From: Opisthocomus hoazin
Taxonomy: Eukaryota > Chordata > Aves > Opisthocomiformes > Opisthocomidae
Length of the DNA: 64,000 nt
Reading direction: 5' to 3'
NCBI RefSeq assembly: GCF_030867145.1
Contig: NC_134415.1
Span: 7,418,417 to 7,482,416 of the forward strand
Shown: positions 22,501 to 34,500 of the stretch, piece after piece
Position numbering within the stretch: position 1 is the first letter of the stretch
Layout: each line of letters opens with the position of its first letter
Made by a program: the position numbers and the translations under genes
The notes under the pieces: model-generated
The model's input: the letters and a program-made list of their open reading frames with translations, nothing else
Told to the model about the DNA's origin: nothing
Databases searched by the model: none

Positions 22501-25500
22501 CATGTATGTGAAAAGACGAAAAGAGTCATTTTCTCTAAGTGAGCAGCAGTTAACTTGTCAGGGCAAATCTTTACCATTAAAATTCAGAGATGCCTAGCAA
22601 GAAAAAATAATCTTTGGCTGAGTCGTCTTGGGCATGGCCTTTGTCCTTTCCTAAAATACGGTCCTATATCTTTTGTTTTATATTCTTGTTTTTCTTTTGC
22701 GCTCGCTTAACTGGACTTCAGATGAAATGTACCTGCAATGTCTCTTCAGTGTTGATCCTGTAACTTAGTTGCTATAAAGATAGCTCGTTCTACTTTTTGG
22801 CTGGGTTACCTACGACATCTACTCTTAAAGCCAGCAAGAGAAGTCAAGACAGCACACAGTGGTATGACTTGGTCCAAAGAGGATACATAAATTTTTGGAA
22901 CCGGCTCCAAAAATGTTGTGTTTAAAATAGAGAGGAGGTATCATTATATCTCAGCTGTCAAACAGATTGAAGATGCATCTGTGTAACATCTGATTCCATT
23001 CAGTAGTATGCTTGAAACTCTTCCAAAATCAGTCAGAGCAATTCTTTCCTCCTGTTTTTATACTTTCTCTTGCATAGTTTCAGTAGGTACGGAACGAAAT
23101 AGGGGTGATTCTTGTATCATGGTCCTCTGTTTTTTTAGGGACTATGCATTGTTTTATTTCTTGGGATGAGATGAAGTTTTGACCTTGGTCATCGCATATA
23201 GGACAGGTCTTTCCTCATTTGTAAATGTTGCTTTTGAATAGAGAAAGTTTGGTGTTTGGAAAAGGCGGTGTTTCTTTAAAAGGCATTGTCTCTCAGGGCA
23301 CCAAGGTGTAAATATCTTCAAGTGATTCCACAGGTTCTAAATATGGATGTCATCTCTTTATGGGCATTTTTTTTCTGACCTAAATATACAGTGCTCTGGA
23401 GGCACGGAGCAGCCTGACTGGCTTTTTAGTTGTAAAAGGGCTTTCGTTGCAGTGCACTTCTGCATCTCTTGTAGTGCCCTATAAGCCCTGTGGCAGGTTG
23501 ATTGGAGGAAGTGCCTTTAATACTTCTTCAGTTTCATTTTTGAACTTCTGCTTTGGTTTATCCTCTTTCAAAAGTTCTTTGTGAGTACAGTCTTCGCAGT
23601 GGCCAAGACAAGACATTGTAGTGTGGGCTGCTTTGCAAGAAAAACCCAGTTGCCTATAGCCATTCCTCTCGTGGCTATTTTATTCTGTCTTGACACTTTC
23701 ATGTTAAAATGTGGGACCTTTTCCTACTTGGCAGTTCTTTGCCTTGGTCATCTTCCTTTCCTGTACAAGATGTGCCGAGTGTCAGTTTTCACCTCTGAGG
23801 GCTGAAATGTTTCAGCAGCTTTTAAATGTGGGTCTGCTAGAAATTCCACTTGACGCTCTTCTAGAAAGGCACCCAAAGTGATTAAATGAGGTTCTTGTGT
23901 TTGCGACCGGCGACAGCGGTGGGGTGGTTAATGGAAGACTTTCAACCCTCTGCAGACTGCGCAACCAGTAATACATTGCCAGGCTTCTAGGAGGTGTGAG
24001 GCACCAGTCTCTGCATTTGGGATATTTTTACTCCCCTGCTGTTTCTGCTTCCCTGTGAGGAGCGTTGTGGAAGATGGAACCAGGAACCAATCTTACAAGG
24101 TGTTGCAAGGAAGAACTGAACAGCCAGGCCCTCTGTGGAGAAAAGACAGGTTCTTCAGCCACCTTCCAAATATACTACAGCAGCGCTTTACATTCCAGGA
24201 ATCAGACTTGTGGCTATGAAACAGGGCATCTTTGACTTTGTATCGCAGTAATAAGTCACAAACAGGACTTGTGGAACACATGGCACAAATGAGCGTCAAC
24301 TGTTGCTTTCAAGGCTGTTGTAAGTCTGTGCTCAAGTGATTAGCCTAACAGTGTATTTATGATCTGCTTTCAAAGACCTTTTTTGTACCATCTCAGCAGT
24401 TGCTAAACGTAGTGCATTGAATTGTCGAGCTGCTATTTGTCCACAATACACACATTCCTGCGTTGCATGGTAGACAGTTTGAACGAATCCTGTATTTGGA
24501 AAGCCAGTATTTCAGTTAATGCTTACTTAGAAAATGGTGGTATCAGAGGCGTAACACAGTCCTGCCAGGGTTTGTGTACATCTCAAAGTAGTTGGCTGGC
24601 TCTGTAATAATATGTGATGGTAAAGTCATAGTCTGTGTGCATCGCACGTCCTCTCTGTTTTCCCCTGGTGCTGTTGGCTGTGCTTGGTGAAGGAGCTGAG
24701 GGATATTTCACCTGTTAGTCTCTGACAAGATTAGAGGAGGAGGTGGTAAGAGCTTACATGGTTTGAAAGAAGACGGTTAATCAGTCAGCAGTTCTCATAG
24801 CTACTAGAGAGGGATGCGTTTTCAGTGTAGAGGTGTGCCTATAGGTAATACCTCTCGACAGAGCTTTAGGTGCAGTAATGGCATGACTTCTCTAATTTGG
24901 TCAGTTCTGTAATGAAGACATGCAGCGTAGATCTCCCAGCTCTGGGAAATTCAGGATTGGTTTTGTAAATTTTGCATTATTTCTCCTATTATTAATACTA
25001 TCAGTATTAGTAGTGTGATTAATAAAACTTTTCATATTCAATTTGTAAGTCTCTCTCCCTTTTCCTCCTTCACCCTTCCTCTGGTGGGAGGGTGAGGTGT
25101 TAATAGAGCGTCTGCCACTGAGTTTGTTGCCGCCCTGCTTGAAGTGGTGACATGGAGTTTCTCTTTGCCATCAGAAGTAAGCTCGTGGGGAATATACAAT
25201 ATAGTAAACATGTTCTATTAGATAGATGCATTCTTTGCTATTTCAGTATACTGTATGTTCGTACCTCAACTGGCCCTTTCCTCTCTTCTTTTATTTTGTC
25301 CGCAGGGTTTGGAATACTGTGGCGAAAAGTACAGTTTAGATCTCGCGGATGGAGTCCTTCCCTTGAGAGGGCAGACCAGCAATATCAAGCTACTCAGCTG
25401 TCAGACTGTAGAAAAATTTTGCAACCACGTTAATGGAGACGAAAGCGTTAATGAAGGTGTGTTGTGATGTCCATGTGTGGCTATTCTAAAAGAAATGGTT

Positions 25501-28500
25501 TTGGAATCTAAGCAATGAATGCTGTTCTGTACCCGAGTCCAAAAGTCTTAAATATCAGTAGAGACATGCTTGTTTGGGTTATTGAAAAAGAAAAATCGGG
25601 TGCTTAAGTTGTGTGTGACTTCTTTAAAGGAAAAAAATAGGTTTTCTTGTATGCTGGCTGACAGGCTATAGCGATGTATGGTGGGGTCATCTGTATAATG
25701 CTGGTCAGTCGTTTTATTCCTCCAGCTGTCATCTTTGAAGCATGAGAGAACTCCCTCCTTTGCTTAGGAACGCTACCTGATTTTTTTTTTCCCTGTTCAA
25801 ACAGGGCAGCTAGTTACAAGTGGTGTTCCTCAGGGCTCAGTATCAGGGCCAGTTCTGTTTAATATCTCTGTCAGTTGTCTGGACGAGGGGATCGAGTGCA
25901 CCCTCAGTGAGTTTGTAGAAGACACTAAGGTAGGTGGGAATGTTGATGTACTTGAGGGTAGGGAGGCTCTACAGAGGGGTCTGGACAGGCTGGATCTATA
26001 GGCTGAGGCCATTGCATGAGATTCAACACAGCCAAGTGCCGGGTCGTGCGCTTAGGTCACAACAACCGTGTGTAATGCTTCAGGCTTGGGGCAGAGTGTC
26101 TGGAAAGCTGCCTGGAGGAAAAGGACCTGGGAGTGCTGGTTGAGAGTCGGGTGAGTATGAGCTGGCCGTGCGCCCAGGTGGCCAAGAAGGCCAACGGCCT
26201 CCCTGCTTGTAGCAGAAATAGTGTGGCCAGCAGCAGCAGGGTAGGGATCATCCCCCTGTACTGGGCCCCGGTGAGGCCTCACCTTGAAGAACAGCTTTAC
26301 TTTAGGCTCCTCACTACAAGAAAGACCTTGAGTTGCTGGAGCGTGTCCAAAGAAGAGCAGCAAGGAAGCTGTTTAAGCATTGGAACAGGCTGCCCAGGGA
26401 AGTGGTTGAGACACCATCCCTGGCGATATTGAAAAGATGTGTAGAGGTGGTGCTTAAGGGCGTGGTCTGGTGGTGGACTTGGCAGGGTTAGGTTTACGGC
26501 AGGGCTCGATGATCTTCAGGGTCTTTTCCAGCCTAAATAATTCTATGATCTACCTGTCCATTTTTTCCTCTCTAAATCTAATAGGTTCCTACACCTGCAA
26601 GTTTTGAAAGCGATAGATTTCCTTGTCCACATAGACAGTCGAAACTCTGGTGGTGTCTTTCATTATGTTGCAATAATTAAATACATATCTCTGGGTTTAC
26701 AAATTTGATTCTGCTCTGACCATATCTTTGAGCCTGCTGCAGTGGTGGCTTTCACAGCCTTTTGTTCTGACTGCATTCTTCACCTTCTGTCTCTCCTTAC
26801 TGGCCTTACCTTCTGCCTGACGTTGTAAAGAAGACACTTGCATGGTGTTTCTAGGCTATTTCTGTTCATTAGGGTTGATTTAGTCCTGAACTGGCAACTT
26901 CCGTCTCTTTTGTGATGCCATCCTTGATCAACAGCGTGTCAAAATCGAATTAAAACACCTCTGGATTTTCTCCACTCGTGTCATGTTTCTGAGGAGAGTG
27001 CCTTCCAACGGCTTGTTAAAACCAACCAAGCAACCAACCATCACTCTGCCACCCCCCAAAAATGCCCCGAACAAGACAAGAACCAAAACCCCCTTTCTGT
27101 CTCCTTTTTATGAAGCAGGTGGCGTGGAGAAATATCTGCAACTTTTCTGGTGGTTTCTAATCAGCTTTTATTCAGAATCTGTTGAAGTGAAGTTCTAGGC
27201 ACACGTGAGCTTGTGTTGGATGTGGGTTGAGGCTAGCAGTGACGCTGTCTTCTGAATGGTGAAAAGAATGGATAGCTTGCTAGGCAGTTTCAGCGGCTAA
27301 GAAAACGCAAGTGGTGCAGAAGTTCACAAGGAAACACAGGAAAGTGGGTGAGGATCCCTAAAGGGTGCTGATGAATTCAACAGAGAGCAGAGAAACGTTT
27401 TGCCAAGCAAAGTGTCGTCGTCTTCCCTACTCCGTTAGGGTAAATGATGTACCACACGCTGTGCTTCCATGTCGAGAAAGCGTTCTCCCCAGAGAAGACA
27501 GACCGTTCCGCTTCTCGAGAGAACAGGAGTACAATATCGTGGATGTTTTGTGTGAAAACCTTGATCCCGATTTCCTGTTTGTTGAGTTTGGGTTTTTTCT
27601 GTTTCTTTTGTGTGATACTTGTCGTCTTTCATTCCGAATATGCTGGCAAGGAGCTATCCTTAAAATCATAATGGAGTCAGATCTGGAACTTCATAATGCC
27701 AGCTGAGTGATACAAGTGTGTCCGATAATCATCTGTATGCTTTCTAAAAGTAGCAATGTATGTGTTCCAAGCATACTTTGTTTTGTCAAACTGGTCATCT
27801 AGCTAAGGGTCTCTTGATCAACTCTTCATGTATGGAAAACTTCAGCAGCTAATAATTGTGTGTTGGCTTTGGCTTGGAACCGATGCAGTCTGCACAAGAA
27901 AAAGGGGCAGTATGACTGGAACTTATCACAGAGATGTTTGCTAGTCCGTAATTTTGTTTTCATTAATCTTTTTAATTACAAAATGATTTCATGATTTAAC
28001 TTATCTTAGGAATCGCAGTGTTTCACGAGTGGTAAAAGAGAACGAAGCCAAGCCAGAAAGTGGTGTTTTAAAACGATCAGCTATCTCCTATTTTCTACCT
28101 CTAAGAAACAATGTCTTGTCTTTTACAGTAATATCTCCTGAAACCAGTGTATCAGTCTTCAGCTGGCAAGTGAATACGGCTGGTCAGGGAAAACCATCGA
28201 CTTATTTGTGTGTGTTTGACATTAATTGCTGGTATCGTGCTCAAATGCCAGAATCACTAAGGTAGATTTTTTATGGAGTTGTTTTCCATACCCCTACAAA
28301 GAAGTCGTTTGAAAGTTGGCGTGTAGCTTATGCACCTGCTTTCTTGAAGGCCAGAAGAATTCCTTGATGACTGCCCCTATTTTGCGCTGTGGTCACTGGA
28401 TCCTGTAATAAGCATGACGTCTCCAAACCTCATTTTGGATGTTCTGGTACACAAGCGGAGTCTAAGATGGGGAGTTTCACCTTCTCGTCTGCCACCTGAG

Positions 28501-31500
28501 CATTTTTTTCGTCCAAGCACCTATAATTTTGGTAGGTATTTCACTGCTTTTAATAGTGGTGAGCTTCAGTGGAGGTCAGGTGCCATTTAGTGGTTGTCAT
28601 GTTCATTGTTTGTCACTCAAAAGGCAAACCAAAACCCAGCAACCCTCCCCCCCTCCCCCAAGCCAACTCTGATTATGTTGTAGTGAGAAGGTATTTAATA
28701 TTGTGAAACCTGTCTGGGAGTCTGCTGAGTTTTGGCGTTTGGTGCTTTTGTAATGTAGCCTGTGAAGTGGGGATGGTGATAAAATGAAATGACTTTGAAC
28801 TGAAGCTCAAAGCGCAGCACCTCCACAGAACTAGAGATGAAATTTCCTCAAGCAGTAATGATTTTTTTGGACAAGTTTGGAAGTGATCTGATGAAGCAAA
28901 TGGGTGCTCAGTTCTAGCTTTCCAGATGCTGCGATTTCAAACATGTAAACTGGCCATGACATAACAGTGAGAGTACGGAAGGTTGTCAAACGTTCATTGT
29001 TTCTGCAGATGGGATGTGCTTGCTGAGCTCCGGAGTTGTTCACGTGACTTGCATCGTCTTCCAGAAGGAGGTGATCTTTTCCTGTGTCTTTCTGGAGAAT
29101 GTCAAGAGATGTGCCTTTTCTGGGTTTTCTATTGCACTCCTTTCAGTGCCAGAGAGCATTGTCTGCTCGTCCTGCCCATACGCACGCATAATTGCAGCTA
29201 TATGCCTCCGGTTTGATGCAAATGGTAATGTTTTATGCCAGTATTTCTGGCATAAATCAGCTTCTGCACAAACAAGCATGGAAAGGGTCTTCTAAATTGT
29301 GATTTCAAGTTGTGTGTTAGTTTTAGCTTTTCTAGAGTGTAGTTTATGCCAATGCTGAGGGAAAAAGAAAGGCCTGCGTATTGACAGAGAAGCTAGGAGA
29401 TACTTAATAAAGCATTGCAAGGGCTGATGTTTGGTGTTAAGGGACTTTCTTCGATAAACTGTAGCTGTTACTTTGGCTGCCTGCACTGTGTGAGACTCTA
29501 GGCAGTAATGCTTACTCAGATTGCTAACCTGAAGCGTATTACTGATGCAAACTTTCTGACAAGTGTGACAAGTGTGAGTGAACACTTACATTCTTTCTCT
29601 TAGTGGTTCTCCAGAACCTGCATGATTAAATAAAATGGTTGTCCTAACCTGTATTTTGACTGATGTTTCAGACCTTGAAGTTTTTAAAGAAATCTGGTCC
29701 TGCAATAAGCAAAGCCATTCTTGGGAGCTACAATAAGTGCCTTGTACCTGGCTTGCTGTCTCCAACACCGATGGATGTCGTGCCATCCAGCTTGAGTCAG
29801 GTGAGTGCGTATCAGGGAGTCAAGGGGGAGCTACATCCGTCTAGTCTGAGAGGGCCATAGAGGCTACGAGACATGGTCATCTGATTTTCATCTTCTTTGC
29901 CAGTTGCTTTGAAATGCAGGTGTTGACTTTACTTAGCAGAAGTAGTAGTAGTCTTAGATCCAAACCACGGAGTTTGACTGGGAACAGCCCTGCCAGAGCT
30001 GTCTTTAGAGACCCGTCTGTTAGTTCTGTGCCACAGGTCCACACAAGGAAGCGTGCAGTCAGTGCTGGTCATGCGCAATCGAAAGCATCTTTCCCTCAGA
30101 ACAACCTCCCACCCCGTCAGGTTCTCAAAGAGTTCAGTTCAGTGCAGTAGCTGACGATGTGGGTGTCTCGGATGGATGCGAGCTATTGCAAACAGGAGCT
30201 TGCTGCAGCTTATGTGATCATTGGCTTCCAAGGAAGTGGGCTGTGATAAACTATTGTCAGCTCTACCTGACAATTTCATCACCGCTTCCCCTCATGTTTC
30301 CTTCATCGGTAGGCTTTTCTGCAGCCCCTCAAAGCAGGCCTTCACCTCTGTCGCCTTTGCCTTGTGCTGCATTGGCCCCATTGGCTCCTCTTAGAGAACC
30401 TGCTGCCGTTCTGTGCAGTGGACGTGTTCCACTATACCTGTTGAGGACATTTCTTCACTACTTAGAAATAGCACAGTTAGTTCTGTGCAATGAAATTCCT
30501 GGAATTAGTTAACTTTTTGCTTTGCGCTTTTGCTTCACCAGAATGATCGTGATCCTTGCTTGAGAGAGACAGCAGGTGCCAGACATTCCCTGTCAGACCA
30601 GTACGGCAAGATCCTTCCCAGAGTTCAAAGGAAGCTGGCTGTAGAGAGAGCCAAGTCTTATCGTTTGCCTTCATCAGCCTTAACAGAAGGTAATTTTTAG
30701 GGGGGACCATGATGGGCAACTAACCATCACTTGGATGACCCCAGGCTGATATATTTTCCCTCTTGCTTTACAGTCGTACAACCAAAGCCTTTATCAACCA
30801 TAACAAAACAAGACAATGGAGGAAAACCGCATTCAGTGGTAACTTTGATCAGGAACATGCTGTCCAAAATCAGAGAAGTACTGGTAGGAAATGAGCAGAA
30901 AACCAGGTTCTCGCACTGTGATAGGTAAGCCGCCTTTTAACACAGTTCAGTCTTGAGCTACGTGTTTGGAGAGAGAGAGAAAAATCCATTTGAATTAGGT
31001 TAGTGTTTTGGAGGGCAGGTGCACCTGAATAAAGCTTTGTTTGGCTTTTTTTTGCACATACAATATATGACACTTAAGAATCAAGACGTCATAAGTAATA
31101 TGTGTCGAGAGAGACTTTTTCTGCTGTGATAACCGAATTGATGCAAATACATGTATTTGCATTGTGGTGACTGAGTTTACCGAATTTCAGCTAGCTGCAA
31201 CTAAACCTATGATTACCCTCCAGCTGTTGGTGTATGAATTTTGACAGGCTGGACTGTGTGATCAAATAGCAACCTTATACCACTTCCTGCCCAGTTTCTG
31301 CCTCGTTTCTGCCCTTTTGCAATTCGAAATAGGCAGAATTTTAAAGAGCGGAAAAGAGCCTCGTAGTTGTCTGATGATTTTCCTACAGGTGGTACGGTGA
31401 AAGAAACTCGACCTTAAATTCTGTTTTCTGTGCATGCTCAATTAGGACCTGTTTGTTTATGGAAAGGGAAGCAGCTTTCTCACCAGATATTTTAAAAGCT

Positions 31501-34500
31501 GCAGCTGCTTAGTGGTAAAGACAGAGAAGGATCGTAACGAAATCATCATTGATTTCAAGTGGTAACAAATACTGGGACAGACTTTTGTTGAGTTCGTTCA
31601 CAACCTCCAACGTAGCAATTGCTCTCTGTCTACAGAAGACTAATAACAGATTGTTCTTTAAGAGAGCTCTGTTGTTATGTTGTTATGTAGTGTTGGATAG
31701 CTGGGAAGAATGTGAAGCACTTGATTCATTGCATAAAGGGAGCCACAACTTGGAGGTAGATATGCTGGTAAAGGACTTCCTAATTGTTCTTAGTTCTTTC
31801 TGTTTTGAAACTTGAAGATTTCACAGTGAGCAAGTAATCGGTAGAGCTCCTCGAGGTTTGTTGTGCAGCTTGATGATGAATTTTTCTCGTTCTGTTGATG
31901 AAGTGAAACAAACCACCAGGAGTCCAAAATGTCCTCTTCAGAAAATGGCCTTAAGGGGAAGTGTGTGCGTTCATCTGAAGAACGTAATCGAGGAGCAGCT
32001 GAAGTTGAAGGAAATGTTCCTTTTCCCCAGGAAGAAACAACTGCTTCTAACAATCTTCCTACAACAGAGGAAAGTAGGGTAAGTGAACTATTTTCCCATC
32101 TTCTACAAAAACGAAAACACTTTGCCAATTGAGGACAGTCCTGTCTTACCGATAGTTAGAAAAAAACACAAAACCATCTGAGATTTTTTAGCTGCTTAAC
32201 ACAAGTTCAAACCTCATTACGTAAGGGCAGATTTTTTTTTTTTTTTTTTTTTTTATGTTTTTCTGCTGTGCGTTTTCTGTACCTCGATCACACAGAGTAG
32301 AAGCTGCCAAGATCTGGGCCTCTGAGAGCTGTAGTAGTACAAGAAAAGGGCCTGAACTATTTTTGAAAATAACCGTGCATTCATTTGGTTTACTAGAACT
32401 TGAACATTTCTTATTTGACTTAAAAAAGAAATAGTTTTAACGCTAAAGATAATAAGCTATGTTGGGGAGTGCAGCTTGTCGAACTTGGGTGGCATTTGCC
32501 AAAGGAGAAAATGCTGAGGGAAGCAAACTCATTGTCAGAATGATTTAGGTGCTTAGGTCCTTTACTGTTTGTTCCTCATTAACATAAACAGAACTCCCAG
32601 TTATGAGTTAATTTCAGTGTCAAGATATTTCCAGATACCTAACACACTTTACTGAAACTGCTGTCAAGGATGAAGAGATGCAGCCTAGGGACAAGTTCCT
32701 TTTACCTGTGCCATCTAAAAGAGGCAGAAGAAGACCACCGAGTTCATCAGAAGTGTCAGAAAATGCTGACCTGCGTCTGTCTAAATCAGCGCTTCCTCAA
32801 CCCGAAGTGACGCTTCCTGTCACTCCTAGAGGAAATGCTAGGAAGAGGGCACAAAATCTCTTGGCGGCAGACACAGAAGCAGTCTCTGCTCAGGATGGCT
32901 TCCGTTCATGTGGGAAGGTGGAAATCTCTCCTCCTCTGACAAAGATGAGAAAGAAGTGTAAAGGTAGGGGCACTATGTTTATATGCAAAGTGGGGCACAA
33001 TGCGTTTTTTTGTAAGCCACAGAAAACGGACTGTGGGGTTGGCTTTAAGTATTGTAAAGAATGTAGCCATGCAACATAAAAAATTTGTAAGAGGCAATTC
33101 AGCTTTTTCCCTAACTCTACGTGACTGGCTGGCTAGCTGCGACGGAAGCAGAGGATGAGTCTCATCTGAGTAGAGTGAATGGAATTTTGAGCTGGTTTTT
33201 CTTCATGACCATGATTTCTGTCAGTTTTGAAAACTGGAGGTTATCTGTTAGTATGTGATTGCCATCCCAACAGAGAGATAAAGGAGGCATGCTTCCAAAT
33301 TCTGCTTGGTTTGTAAGTTAAGATGAGCTGCATCTTACAACAAACTATAGAGCTGTTTAATTATGTGATTGTTTTTCATGGGCATGTACTTTGTAGGTGA
33401 AGTTACTGCTCGTAGGATTCTTTTTATTTGAGTACATGATCAAAAAATGTTTTTGAGATGTGTGGGGACTGTTGCTGCCTCTTGAGCAGAAGAGCTTTGA
33501 TCATGTAAGTGCAGGTAAAAATCACTCCAGTGGCTTACTTCTGTTTCACAATTTACTTGAAAAGAATGGATCCCAAGAGGCAGTTATGGGGGAGAAATAC
33601 CTCCACACCAAGCGTTTATAAACATGATTGGACCTTTTATTTCAGCAAGCTATTGTGCTCTTGATGATCAGCTTTCATTTCTCATCGCTGTCCTTTGTGT
33701 ATATTGCACGTGCATGTTAACAATACGTTGTCATTTTAGGTGGAAAAGCAGCCCATCCTGTGCAGCCTAAGGATTTAGACCCGGACTTGTCTGTTCAGTT
33801 TGTCTTTTCACCCCGTCTTTTGAAGTCAAGGAGAACAAATGTACCTAGCGTTTCCCGAATTGTGAAGGAACCGGTAAGTAAAAGCTCTAGTTGTCTCATG
33901 TTCTTGATTTTTGCTCGGTACTGCTTTTGGAAACCATACTTTGCAATGCCTTGCCTTTTTCCTTGGAAGTATAACTAAAAAGGGAGCTCTAAAGTAATCA
34001 GCTAAAGAATTTATTTTCTTTCATGAAAACTAGCTATAAAAGGAAGTTTTGTGTCTGTGTTAGTCAAGAATTAAGAACTACGGCTTTGCCTTTCACAAAA
34101 GACACAGTGGCTTTCTTTCAACTTACTTGATGCGTTTTCTGCTCATTTCAGAATTTGAACTTTTAGGATGGTAGAGTAAGTTGAGATGGAAGGTTTGTTT
34201 TCTGTGGAGAGAAACTGTAGTGCTTTGGGAAATAACTTTGGCATGACTTCTTCATGTAAGAAAGGTGCCGTTGTATTTTGTAGAAATGTCAGAACTTGTG
34301 GATGAGTGACGTTTCTGTTTCCTTAACATAGGAGCTTCCAACTAAAGAGGAAGAGGATTCCAAATCTATGGAGTCTGTGGGAAAGCAAAAATTGAAGCGA
34401 GGTAGAACTGCAAAATCAAAAAAGAAGAAAGCAAGCAAGTACGAAATTCTTTTTGAACACTTCTGTGCGTTCCTTTATTGTGGTAGTGATTTGGCTGTTA

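Larger units (their letters stand above)
1..24899 (+). repeat. Tandem unit 1 of a 24.9-kb array
   Basis: The first 24,899 bases recur almost unchanged from 24900 and again from 49798. The bases at position 1 match those at 24900 and 49798, and all landmarks (ELYS-like exons, CR1 pieces, LTR, homopolymer tracts) recur at offsets of 24,897-24,899. The unit is head-to-tail. Unit 1 is the most divergent of the three: it lacks many variants shared by units 2 and 3, for example near 127, 272, 1529, 3587, 7796 and 10314. The array probably continues on both sides, since the window begins and ends inside units. Confidence 0.98.
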
